DNA of 64,000 nucleotides from Variovorax sp. OK212 (GTDB lineage: Bacteria > Pseudomonadota > Gammaproteobacteria > Burkholderiales > Burkholderiaceae_C), in contig NZ_FOLP01000012.1 of NCBI RefSeq assembly GCF_900112425.1, positions 1 to 64,000 on the forward strand. Direction: 5' to 3'. The notes under the pieces were generated by a model. That model made no database searches. It saw only the letters and a list, made by a program, of their open reading frames with translations, and had not been told where the DNA came from. Of the stretch, positions 41,403 through 49,414 are shown piece after piece (the first letter of the stretch is position 1; each line of letters opens with the position of its first letter). Both the position numbers and the translations under genes were made by a program.

Positions 41403-42320
41403 ATGGACGTTCTTCAAGCCATGAAAACCTTCACTGCGGTTGTCGAGGCCGGCAGCTTCGTCGGTGCGATGGACGCGACGGCGCTGTCCAAGCCCGCCGT
41501 GTCGCGGCATGTCAACGAGCTGGAGGGGCACCTGGGCACGCGGCTGCTGCAGCGCACGACGCGCCGGCTCTCGCTCACCAGCGAGGGACAGCTCTACTAC
41601 CAGCGTTGCAAGGAGGTCCTGCAAGCCGTCCAGGAAGCGGAGGCCGAAGTGGGGGCGAGCACCGGTCAGGCCCAGGGACGTCTGCGCATCGGCGCGCCGC
41701 AGACCTTCGGCGCGTTGCACTTGGCGGCGCTCTGGGGGCGATTCGCGGCAGAGAACCCCCAAGTCACGCTGGACATCGTGCTGTCGGACCGCGTGGTCGA
41801 CCTGGTCGAGGAGGGCTATGACCTGGTCGTGCGCATCGCGCGGCTGTCCGACTCCAACCTTGTCAGCCGTCCGCTTGCCAGTACGCGCATGGTGCTGTGC
41901 GCCTCGCCGACCTACCTCGCGCAGCACGGCAAGCCGGCACAACCGCACGCGCTGGAGAAGCACGATGTGGTGTCGTACACCTACTGGTCATCCGGGGACG
42001 TGTGGAGCTTCCAGGGGCCACGAGGCGAGGTCACGGTGCGCACGCACTCGCGCATCCACGCCAACAACGGTGACACCTGCCGCGCAGCGGCACTCGCGCA
42101 TCAAGGCATCATCCTGCAGCCCGATTTCCTGGTTCACGAGGATCTGCGCAGTGGCGCCCTTGTCGAGCTCATGCCAGAGTTTCGCGCAACTGAGCTGGGC
42201 ATCTTCGCCGTGTACCCGACGCGAAAGCAACTGCCACTAAAGGTGCGGCGACTCATCGACTTTCTGGTGGACGCGTTGCGGGATCCGCCTTGGGGCCGGG
42301 AGCCAAGCTCGCACGTGTGA
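41403..42320 (+). CDS. LysR-family transcriptional regulator
   Basis: 305 residues. HTH: MKTFTAVVEAGSFVGAMDATALSKPAVSRHVNELEGHLGTRLLQRTTRRL; effector domain: GRLRIGAPQTFGALHLAALW, YDLVVRIARL. CrgA-type branch. It is divergent from the reductase-isochorismatase-dioxygenase-esterase operon, with a 29-bp palindrome between them, so it most likely controls those genes. Confidence 0.9.
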   Translation: MDVLQAMKTFTAVVEAGSFVGAMDATALSKPAVSRHVNELEGHLGTRLLQRTTRRLSLTSEGQLYYQRCKEVLQAVQEAEAEVGASTGQAQGRLRIGAPQTFGALHLAALWGRFAAENPQVTLDIVLSDRVVDLVEEGYDLVVRIARLSDSNLVSRPLASTRMVLCASPTYLAQHGKPAQPHALEKHDVVSYTYWSSGDVWSFQGPRGEVTVRTHSRIHANNGDTCRAAALAHQGIILQPDFLVHEDLRSGALVELMPEFRATELGIFAVYPTRKQLPLKVRRLIDFLVDALRDPPWGREPSSHV

Positions 42321-42391
42321 TGTGTTGATGGCGGGCTGCGGGGACTGTGCGTCGACGGGCGGTTCTTTTAGCCCATCCGATTTCTGGTTGG

Positions 42392-42512
42392 TTAATCAAA
42401 TCTTAAAACCACTAAAAAGTTATTAAAGCCGCTCCCTCAGCATCCGCTCCAGAGGGTGACGACATGGTGTCGATCGCCAGGTATCCCTACTGGAGTCCCC
42501 ATGCTGAATTGC
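42392..42512 (+). promoter_or_regulatory. Promoter/leader cassette of the mlaA operon, copy of that before the RND operon
   Basis: A 121-bp stretch ending in the first codons of mlaA (MLNC) aligns without gaps to 55300-55180 on the minus strand. By hand 51 of 61 bases agree in the upstream part, and spacing to the start codon is identical (48 nt). The upstream part contains GTTAAT-caaat-CTTAAA, a PmrA/QseB-like box (two hexamers, 5-bp spacer), followed by further TTAA-type repeats. The distal end carries GGAG before the ATG. Confidence 0.8.
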
Positions 42513-43286
42513 CTCGTATTCGCTGGCGTCCCGCTCAGGTCGACGCTGGCCCCGAGGGCCCGCGCGGCAAAGGCCACGCTGGTCCTGTCGCTGGCTGGCG
42601 CCTTGTTGCTGGGCGGTTGTGCCACCCCCCAGCGCCCCGATCCCCTTGAAGCCATGAACCGCCAGGTCTTCGGCTTCAACGAAACCGTAGACAAGGCTGT
42701 GATGGCCCCTGTCGCCCGTGGCTACGAGCGCGTTGTGCCAGAGCCGGTTCGCGGTGGCGTCAGGAACTTCTTCGCCAATCCCCGCGACCTTGGCGCCGGC
42801 GTCAACCTGGTGCTGCAAGGTCGGCCGAAAGAAGGCCTGACCGATCTGGCGCGCGTGGCGACGAACACCACGGTGGGATTGCTCGGCGTGTTCGATGTTG
42901 CGACACCGCTGGGGCTGCCGCGCCAATCCGCTGATCTGGGCCAGACCCTTGGGCGCTGGGGCGTCGGATCAGGAGCCTACGTTGTCTTGCCCCTGATGGG
43001 CCCCTCGACCGTGCGCGACACCGCCAACATTCCGATCGACATGATGCTGACGCCGCAGACCTTCGTTTCCAACAGCGCGCTCGGCGGTGGGTTGACCGTG
43101 GCGCAGTTCGCGAGCAAGCGTGCGGATCTTCTGCCGGCAACGCGCCTGCTCGACGACGTCGCGCTCGATCGCTATCTCCTTGTCCGCGACACCTATCTGC
43201 AACGCAGACAAAGCCTCGTCCTTGGCGCCTCGCAGCCCGGTCGGAGCAGCGATGACAGCGCGGCGCCGCCTGCTGCAAACCACTGA
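42501..43286 (+). CDS. mlaA: MlaA (VacJ) family outer-membrane lipoprotein
   Basis: 261 residues from ATG 42501 (GGAG upstream). Lipobox LLLGGC at the end of the signal peptide; MlaA core DPLEAMNRQVFGFNETVD, PVRGGVRNFFANPRDLGAGVNL, DLGQTLGRWGVGSGAYVVLPLMGPS. The family removes mislocalised phospholipids from the outer leaflet of the outer membrane with MlaC and the MlaFEDB pump, none of which is here. Its presence next to an OmpV-like gene and RND efflux genes suggests envelope stress defence. Confidence 0.9.
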   Translation: MLNCLVFAGVPLRSTLAPRARAAKATLVLSLAGALLLGGCATPQRPDPLEAMNRQVFGFNETVDKAVMAPVARGYERVVPEPVRGGVRNFFANPRDLGAGVNLVLQGRPKEGLTDLARVATNTTVGLLGVFDVATPLGLPRQSADLGQTLGRWGVGSGAYVVLPLMGPSTVRDTANIPIDMMLTPQTFVSNSALGGGLTVAQFASKRADLLPATRLLDDVALDRYLLVRDTYLQRRQSLVLGASQPGRSSDDSAAPPAANH

Positions 43287-43309
43287 TTTTTTCAACCCCG
43301 AGGATTTCC

Positions 43310-44125
43310 ATGACAGAACGAATCCGCCTTGTGAAGCAAGGCAAGAACTTCCGCGCCCACCTGCCTTTCACGGCCATCGCCGCAGGGGTCGCGTGCGCCG
43401 CTTTCCTTTCGCCGGCGTGGGCACAGGCCGATGCAGAAAAAAGCCCCGAAGCGAGTTCGCAATGGGGCCTTGGCATTGGCGTGGCCATGGAGCAAAAGCC
43501 CTATCGCGACTTCAACAACAAGGCCCAGGGCATTCCGATGATCACCTACGAGAACAAGTGGGTCAGCGTCGCGTTTCCGAGCGCCGATCTGAAGCTGACA
43601 TCCGTAGGGCCGGTTTCTTTGCGGCTGCGCGCGCGGCTCGCTGGAGACGGCTACGAGGCCGACGACTCGCCATTCCTCAATGGCATGGACAAGCGCAAGA
43701 GCGGCCTGTGGCTGGGCGGCGCGGCCATCTGGCGCAATGACATTGCCAACCTGTCGGCCGAACTGCTGGCCGACGGATCGGGCAACAGCAAGGGCTCTCG
43801 GTTCAAGGTACAGGTCGACCGACGCTTCGCTGCAGGTGCCTTCGGCTTCACGCCTCGCCTGGCGGCACATTGGGTGGACAGCAAGTATGTCGACTACTAC
43901 TACGGCGTGAAGGACTCCGAAGCTCAGTCCGGCCGGCCGGCCTATGTAGGGAGGTCGAGCGCCAACATGGAGGTGGGCCTGCGTGTGGACTACGCCGTGG
44001 CCCCCAAGCAAACGGTGTTCCTGGACGTGAGTGCGACCAGCTTCGGCAGCGGTATCAAGAACAGCCCGCTCGTCAGCCGATCCAGTCAGTCCGGCGTGCG
44101 TCTGGGCTACGTCTACCGGTTCTGA
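43310..44125 (+). CDS. MipA/OmpV-family outer-membrane protein
   Basis: 271 residues from ATG 43310. Signal peptide FTAIAAGVACAAFLSPAWAQA, then alternating strands ending in aromatic Phe (GVRLGYVYRF), as in a small beta-barrel. Features such as WGLGIGVAMEQKPYRDFNNKAQGIP and NMEVGLRVDYAVAPKQTVFLDVSAT match the family. Members have been linked to murein hydrolase assembly and to permeability; function here is unproven. It follows mlaA by 23 bp. Confidence 0.88.
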   Translation: MTERIRLVKQGKNFRAHLPFTAIAAGVACAAFLSPAWAQADAEKSPEASSQWGLGIGVAMEQKPYRDFNNKAQGIPMITYENKWVSVAFPSADLKLTSVGPVSLRLRARLAGDGYEADDSPFLNGMDKRKSGLWLGGAAIWRNDIANLSAELLADGSGNSKGSRFKVQVDRRFAAGAFGFTPRLAAHWVDSKYVDYYYGVKDSEAQSGRPAYVGRSSANMEVGLRVDYAVAPKQTVFLDVSATSFGSGIKNSPLVSRSSQSGVRLGYVYRF

Positions 44126-44292
44126 GAAACCCTAGCCGCGCTTGCGCGGCCAGAGGGCTGCATGGCGCACCAGCGCTTCAGATTGCAGGGCCTGCAAAGA
44201 GCTTCGGTGCGCCTTCACGCGGGCCCGTCGGTTCAGGCCCGGCGTCTTCCACGCGAAATGACTTCCTCCCTCACACCCAGCCGGAGCATTCC

Positions 44293-44754
44293 ATGACCTT
44301 CCTTCATTTTTTCCGCCTTGCAGGCATCGCAGCCATACTCGCCGCAGCCTTCAACGCCCACGCCGGCAGCTTCGCTGCGTCCGTGGCCTCCAGTGCCGGC
44401 TCCGCATCCAGCAACGGCGTGTCCGCGTCGCTGCGCGGTTCCAGCAAGAGTTCGTTCGACGGCGACAAGGTGGCCGAAGGCGACTACCGCATCACGGAGA
44501 TCGCGCGGGCCAGCGACCGCGAGGGCTTCACGCGCGTCGCAATGCAGAGCGACGGCGACGCGCAGCGGCGCATCGTGCTCGAACTGCCGCAAGCCACTTT
44601 CGCGAAGGAACGCCTGGGCCTCGGTGACCTTGTGCACGCACAGCAGCGCACCTACGGCACCGCCTTCGCACGTGGCGATACGCGCGAGGCGTTCTACCTC
44701 GTGCTCACCGACGACTGGTACGGGGGCCTCGCCGCGCGCGCCGTGAGTCTTTGA
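44293..44754 (+). CDS. Exported Ser/Ala-rich protein of unknown function
   Basis: 153 residues from ATG 44293 (GGAG upstream). A signal peptide (FFRLAGIAAILAAAFNAHAG) is followed by a Ser/Ala-rich linker (about 25-50) and a small domain (GDYRITEIARASDREGFTRVAM to LVLTDDWYGGLAARAVSL). I do not recognise the family. It overlaps the DUF2145 gene region and is cotranscribed with mlaA and the OmpV-like gene. Confidence 0.75.
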   Translation: MTFLHFFRLAGIAAILAAAFNAHAGSFAASVASSAGSASSNGVSASLRGSSKSSFDGDKVAEGDYRITEIARASDREGFTRVAMQSDGDAQRRIVLELPQATFAKERLGLGDLVHAQQRTYGTAFARGDTREAFYLVLTDDWYGGLAARAVSL

Positions 44755-44756
44755 TC

Positions 44757-45662
44757 GTGGCTCGCAAGTTGAAGGCACTGCTGGGCCTTGCGGCCATCCT
44801 CGCCTTCGCAGGGGGCGCTGCACACGCAGCATCCTTGCATTTCTGCGATCGCGCGAAACCGCTCACAGCGAGTCAGCAGGATCGCCTGCTGCGTTTCACC
44901 GCCGTCGTGCAAGAAGCGCTTTCGAACACTGGCAGAGACGCCGTGCTGATCAGCCGCTCCGGGCTCGATCTCTCGCGGTTTCACATCCGCTACTCCCACG
45001 CCGCCATCGCCTGGAAAGCTGCGGACGGTACCTGGTCCGCACGGCAGCTGTACTACGCCTGCGACGAAGGACACCCGCGCCTCTACGACCAGGGCCTGGC
45101 CGGCTTCGTCATGGGCATCGACGACGCTGCGCTAGGCTACGTCTCCATCGTGGCGCTGCCCTCCGAAGCGGCACAGGCGCTGCGCAGCGCGGCGCTCGAC
45201 ACGCCGCGCGCCATGCATCTGCTGGCCGCGCGCTACAGCGCCAATGCCTATCCGTTCAGCCTGCGCTACCAGAACTGCAATCAGTGGGTCATGGAGCTGC
45301 TTGCCGTGGCGTGGGGCAGGCTGCCCGACGGAGACGACCTGCGCGAGCGCGCCCAGCAATGGTTGCGCGAAGCACCCTACAAACCCGAGCCGGTCGATGT
45401 CGGCTCGCATGCGCTCATCTTCGCGTCGAACTTCGTACCCCTGCTGCATCTGGACGACCACCCGGAGGACGACACCTATGCGCTCAGGCTTCGCATCAGC
45501 CTGCCCTCGGCCGTGGAGGCCTTCGTGCGCGAGCAACGCCCCGGGAGCGAGCGCGTCGAGCTGTGCCACGACAGCAGGCAGGTCGTGGTGCACAGTGGCT
45601 GGACACCCGTCTCCGATGGCTGCTCTCCGGGCGAGAGCGATCGTGTCGTGTCGCTCGACTAG
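44757..45662 (+). CDS. DUF2145-family exported protein
   Basis: About 301 residues from GTG 44757 (TTG 44751 also open). Signal peptide KALLGLAAILAFAGGAAHA; mature start SLHFCDRAKPLTASQQDRLLRFTAVV and the HxR-type segment SRFHIRYSHAAIAWK, NCNQWVMELLA match the uncharacterised DUF2145 family, which has a papain-like Cys/His/Asn pattern (Cys in NCNQWV is a candidate nucleophile). Function is unknown; operon with mlaA suggests the envelope. Confidence 0.78.
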   Translation: MARKLKALLGLAAILAFAGGAAHAASLHFCDRAKPLTASQQDRLLRFTAVVQEALSNTGRDAVLISRSGLDLSRFHIRYSHAAIAWKAADGTWSARQLYYACDEGHPRLYDQGLAGFVMGIDDAALGYVSIVALPSEAAQALRSAALDTPRAMHLLAARYSANAYPFSLRYQNCNQWVMELLAVAWGRLPDGDDLRERAQQWLREAPYKPEPVDVGSHALIFASNFVPLLHLDDHPEDDTYALRLRISLPSAVEAFVREQRPGSERVELCHDSRQVVVHSGWTPVSDGCSPGESDRVVSLD

Positions 45663-45683
45663 CGCGCAGGCAAGGGGAACACA

Positions 45684-46172
45684 ATGATTTGGCTCATCCC
45701 CACGATCGCTGTACCGGTCGGTATCGCACTGAGCGCCTGGGTCCTCCTCCGGCGAGGCCCCGGGATCGATGAGAGCTTCAGAACGACCGAATGGCTGGAT
45801 GCTTGTAGTACGCAATTCCTGCTGCATGTCGAGGACGCCGGTTTGCTCGGCGTGGGCTCTCCGGCGTTTTTCCGGCGCATCAAGGTCGGCCAGGTCGCCG
45901 CTTGCGAGCCCGACGGTGACGGCCGCGGCGCGATGCTGCTGATCTTCGTGAACGCGCCCTATGACAAACCCGAGGGCGCCAACACACGCTTCTGGCATAC
46001 GAGCGGGTTCGGCCTGCAGCTCATCTCGAGCGGCGCGACGCTGAGCACGCCGTCGTTCACATCCTCCCTGCTCTGGGGTATTGTCTTTGGCGCGTCGGGC
46101 GACGCCAGCGGTCCGGTCGCCTGGGAGAACACAAGCTTCGCGCCACTCCTGCAACCGGACGACAGCAAGTGA
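45684..46172 (+). CDS. Hypothetical protein with N-terminal membrane helix
   Basis: 162 residues, ATG 45684 after AGGGGA. One membrane helix (LIPTIAVPVGIALSAWVLL) at the start; the rest is a soluble domain without recognised motifs. It starts 21 bp after the DUF2145 gene and overlaps the tiny lipoprotein gene by 4 bp. Confidence 0.7.
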   Translation: MIWLIPTIAVPVGIALSAWVLLRRGPGIDESFRTTEWLDACSTQFLLHVEDAGLLGVGSPAFFRRIKVGQVAACEPDGDGRGAMLLIFVNAPYDKPEGANTRFWHTSGFGLQLISSGATLSTPSFTSSLLWGIVFGASGDASGPVAWENTSFAPLLQPDDSK

Positions 46173-46327
46173 AATACCCCTCCAGCTTTGCAGTCGCCCA
46201 CGCCGCAGTGCTCGCTCTGGTGCTCGGCGTCTTTCTGATGGACGGCTGCGCGCAGAGGCAATCGAGCACTTCCCTGAAAACTCTAGATGCGCCGGCTTCA
46301 ACACCGGCACAGGGGCCTTACCGATGA
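46169..46327 (+). CDS. Small lipoprotein (52 residues)
   Basis: GTG 46169 overlaps the previous stop (GTGA) and its own stop overlaps the next start (ATGA), so it sits in a tightly coupled row. The product MKYPSSFAVAHAAVLALVLG continues to a lipobox LMDGC at residue 27 and a short Ser/Thr/Pro tail. It is a typical tiny outer-membrane or inner-membrane lipoprotein; the function is unknown. Confidence 0.7.
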   Translation: MKYPSSFAVAHAAVLALVLGVFLMDGCAQRQSSTSLKTLDAPASTPAQGPYR

Positions 46328-47079
46328 ATGTCCTGTTCCTCAAATCCGGAGGCGGGACGTGCGATGAATTTGGCGGCGTGCTCGGAAGATGTGGCTTTTC
46401 CGTCGACGTGATCGACTCCCCCGATGCAGGCGCGTGGCTTTTCGCAGGCAAGCCGTATGCACTGATTCTTGTTGACGCCGTGCAGCCGGCAGCCGCTCAT
46501 GCGGTGATACGTTCCGTGCGGCGTAGCAGCAGTGCTCCGCTGCTGGTATTGATCCAGCGAGACCAGGTGGTCGAACGCCTTGAAGGACTGGCCCGGGGTG
46601 CGACCGAGTACCTGGTCAAGCCTTGTGCGCCGGCCGATCTGGTGGCGCGCGCCTGGGCGCTTGCATCTGGCAATCATGGTCTGAAGTCGGCCGTCCTGCG
46701 ATTGGCGGACTTGGCCATCGACCGCGCGCGCGGCAAGGCGTTCCGTCAAGACGTAGACCTCGGCCTCAGTGCCACGCTGTTCGAGCTTCTGGATGCGCTG
46801 ATGGCACGCAGAGGCCGGGTGTGGTCGCGCGCTGAGCTGATCAAGGCCGTGTGGGGATCGGGCGCCGGCGAGAGGGACAATATGGTCACGGTTGGCATCC
46901 TCAGGCTGCGTCAGAAATTGGACGATCCGTTTGATCTGAAGCTGCTCCACACGGTGCGCGGTCAGGGGTACGTGCTGAAGCTGTGCAACGGCCATCAGGA
47001 AATCAAGCTCCGGATGGCTTTGTGCAGACAGGGCTGCATCGCCCCAACGCCTGGATTTTCGGCAACACGCTGGCCTTGA
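46324..47079 (+). CDS. OmpR-family response regulator with a degenerate receiver
   Basis: 251 residues. The C-terminal winged HTH is complete (LSATLFELLDALMARRGRVWSRAELIKAVW, DNMVTVGILRLRQKLDD, LLHTVRGQGYVLK). The receiver keeps the phosphorylatable Asp (LILVDAVQP) and Lys (EYLVKP) but the N-terminal acidic pair is replaced (FLKSGGG instead of LVEDD), and the Thr position reads LIQRD. Phosphorylation is doubtful, so it may be a phosphorylation-independent regulator. It is the last gene of the mlaA operon and has no kinase of its own. Confidence 0.83.
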   Translation: MNVLFLKSGGGTCDEFGGVLGRCGFSVDVIDSPDAGAWLFAGKPYALILVDAVQPAAAHAVIRSVRRSSSAPLLVLIQRDQVVERLEGLARGATEYLVKPCAPADLVARAWALASGNHGLKSAVLRLADLAIDRARGKAFRQDVDLGLSATLFELLDALMARRGRVWSRAELIKAVWGSGAGERDNMVTVGILRLRQKLDDPFDLKLLHTVRGQGYVLKLCNGHQEIKLRMALCRQGCIAPTPGFSATRWP

Positions 47080-47203
47080 TCGTCGCGTTGCCAACTTGAA
47101 TGTCAAGCTGCCTTTCTGTTTCCGGTTTGGACGGCGACAGATTTTCTCTTCCAGAGGTGGCCCTCACCATTCCTCGGCCGTCGGTCCGGGAGCGAGTACA
47201 AAG

Positions 47204-48598
47204 CTAAGTCGGGGCTTTTACCGAGGGGAAAACGACCCGTATGCAGCAACCTCGCCCTTCCAATCCATCCCCGGTCTCGATCGTTGCATGGTGTAGTTGG
47301 GAAATCCCGGCCACCAGCGACAACCCAATACCGCTACCGTGCACGGAAGTACCTGCGACTCGATAGAAGCGTTCGAAGATCGCCTGTCGTTCCGACAGCG
47401 GGACGCCAGGACCGTCGTCCGCCACTTCGACATAGACCCGTTGTTCCGCCGCTTGCCCGCCTTCCTGTGTGGCGGCGGCCTCATGCCCGCAACTGACGCG
47501 GATGCGTCCTCCCTTTGCGGTGTAGCGCAGCGCGTTGTCGATCAGGTTACGCAGCAGGATACCCATCTCATCGATATTGCAGAGGATGATGCAATTGTTG
47601 CGAATATCGAGTTGGATCGAACGCTCCTGCTGGAGGGCATAGGTGTCGAAATCTCGTACCACGAGCAGAGCGAGATCGCTCAAGTTCGCAAGCGCGTGCT
47701 GTGGGGCGTTGGCGCTCGAATTCAGCCGAGCCAGGTCGAGCAGCTGTTCGGACAGTCGTGTGCTTCTCTGCGCGACCAGAAGCAGTTTTGTCAGCGCCAC
47801 GTCCTTGTCGGCCAATGTGGTGGCACGCAGCGCAATCTGGGCGTGCGCCTGCAGTGTGGAAAGGGGTGTGCGCAACTCGTGCGCGGCATCACCGATGAAG
47901 CGGCGCTCGCCTTCGACCGACTCGGAGAGCTGTTCCAACAGATGATTGAACGATGCAATCAGCGGATGCAACTCGCGCGGCAGGGTAGAAGAGGTCAGCG
48001 GCGTGAGGTCGAACTTGCGGCGGCTTCGCATGGCGGCCTCCAGCGCCACCACCGGCTTGAGTGAGCTGCGAACCACGAACCACATCAACGTGCCTACGAT
48101 CAGCAAAAGAATCGAGCTGAGTACCAAGCCAACCAACGCTTCGTGCTGCATTTCGGCATCCACCACGCTGTGGAGATTACCGACCTGCACGTAGATTCGG
48201 CCTTCGGAATCCGAGACGGAATAGACGCGCCACCGCCTTCCCTCGATCACCGTGGTGGCAATGCCATCCTCAAAGTCAGGCCGTAGCGGGGATCCGGGTG
48301 CCCCGGGCGTACGAACGGACAATCGTTTGCGGTCGATCCAGACTTGAAAGACGAGCTGCTCGCTCTCTGCCAGTGCGGGATCCCGCAACTGCAGTCCCGG
48401 CCCCGTCGCGACCATGTCCTTGCCAGCCGGAATTGTCAGCAGGATGCGCGTGGCAATGGTCTTGAGCTTGTCGTCCCAGATGCTGGCCTTGTTGTGCGAG
48501 AGATATGCGAAAAGCATCGCGAATGCCACGATCCAGCATAGGGCGATGGTTGCGCCCAGCACCAGGATCATTCGCGCGTACAGTGATTTCGAGTTCAC
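47204..48598 (-). CDS. Sensor histidine kinase, QseC/PmrB type
   Basis: 464 residues. Two membrane helices (about 8-32 and 155-180) flank a periplasmic loop, then HAMP, H-box DAAHELRTPLST with His intact, N-box NLIDNALRYTAKGG, G1 DDGPGVP and G2 GSGIGLSLV. It overlaps the response regulator gene by 4 bp and they form one pair. The arrangement next to the RND operon and the PmrA-like boxes upstream of three transcription units suggest it controls efflux and envelope genes in response to a cationic or membrane-active signal (inference). Confidence 0.9.
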   Translation of the reverse strand: MNSKSLYARMILVLGATIALCWIVAFAMLFAYLSHNKASIWDDKLKTIATRILLTIPAGKDMVATGPGLQLRDPALAESEQLVFQVWIDRKRLSVRTPGAPGSPLRPDFEDGIATTVIEGRRWRVYSVSDSEGRIYVQVGNLHSVVDAEMQHEALVGLVLSSILLLIVGTLMWFVVRSSLKPVVALEAAMRSRRKFDLTPLTSSTLPRELHPLIASFNHLLEQLSESVEGERRFIGDAAHELRTPLSTLQAHAQIALRATTLADKDVALTKLLLVAQRSTRLSEQLLDLARLNSSANAPQHALANLSDLALLVVRDFDTYALQQERSIQLDIRNNCIILCNIDEMGILLRNLIDNALRYTAKGGRIRVSCGHEAAATQEGGQAAEQRVYVEVADDGPGVPLSERQAIFERFYRVAGTSVHGSGIGLSLVAGISQLHHATIETGDGLEGRGCCIRVVFPSVKAPT

Positions 48599-49263
48599 GG
48601 CGGAGGTTGGTCGACAACGTAGCCGTGGCCGTGAACGGTGCGGATCAGGTCGTCGCCGAGCTTGCGGCGCAACTGGTGAATGAATACGGCAATGGTGTTG
48701 CTTTCGACGACGCTGGCCGTTCCGTAGACCACATCCTGCAGTTGGTCGCGCGTGACGACGTGGCCGGGGCGTTCGAGCAGGGCAAGCAGGGTGCGGTACT
48801 CGTGCGCGCTCAGCGGCACGTCAACGCCTGCCTTGGTGACCACGCGGCGACTGCGGTCGACCGCGACGTCGCCACGGGAAAAAACGGGGATCACGCGACC
48901 CTGGCTGCGGCGGATGACCGAACGGACGCGCGCCCACAGTTCATCGAACTGGAAAGGCTTGACAAGGTAGTCGTCGGCGCCTGCATCGAGGCCGTGGATG
49001 CGTTCGCTCAACTGATCGCGCGCCGTGAGAATGAGAACCGGTGTCGGGTCGTAGCGGCTTCGCATCGATCGCAGCACCGTCAGTCCCGACTCCCCTCCCG
49101 GCAGGCCCAGGTCCAGCAGCACTGCGGCATAGGAATGGTCGATCAGGGCGATCCGGGCGGCAGATGCATTGCCGACGCGATCGATGGACCAGCCGCTCTG
49201 GCGTGCGCCATCGCACACGGCCTCACCCAGCATGTCGTCGTCTTCTACGAGGAGCAGGTGCAT
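48595..49263 (-). CDS. OmpR-family response regulator, partner of the QseC/PmrB-like kinase
   Basis: 222 residues. Receiver with LLLVEDDDML, Asp in AVLLDLGLPG, LTARDQ and DYLVKPF; C-terminal winged HTH (VPLSAHEYRTLLALLERPGHVVTRDQLQ, TVHGHGYVVDQPP). It resembles QseB/PmrA. A box CTTAAA-N5-CCTAAT lies 54-70 bp upstream, consistent with autoregulation. The kinase gene follows with a 4-bp overlap. Confidence 0.9.
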   Translation of the reverse strand: MHLLLVEDDDMLGEAVCDGARQSGWSIDRVGNASAARIALIDHSYAAVLLDLGLPGGESGLTVLRSMRSRYDPTPVLILTARDQLSERIHGLDAGADDYLVKPFQFDELWARVRSVIRRSQGRVIPVFSRGDVAVDRSRRVVTKAGVDVPLSAHEYRTLLALLERPGHVVTRDQLQDVVYGTASVVESNTIAVFIHQLRRKLGDDLIRTVHGHGYVVDQPPP

Positions 49264-49316
49264 GGATAGGAACTTCTTTTGGCCAAGTGGGACATCTTGA
49301 ATGATGACCGTGGAAT

Positions 49317-49333
49317 ATTAGGATCTTTTTAAG
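49317..49333 (-). promoter_or_regulatory. PmrA/QseB-like box before the response regulator gene
   Basis: On the minus strand CTTAAA-aagat-CCTAAT: two hexamers with a 5-bp spacer, the same layout as the boxes before mlaA and the RND operon. It lies 54-70 bp upstream of the regulator start. Confidence 0.55.
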
Positions 49334-49414
49334 GTGCGTGGTGGCTGCCGAGCGCTTGGTCGATTGCGGCTGTGAATAGGGGCAGTCGTCCGCTAGCTGT
49401 GGCGGCGAGATGCA

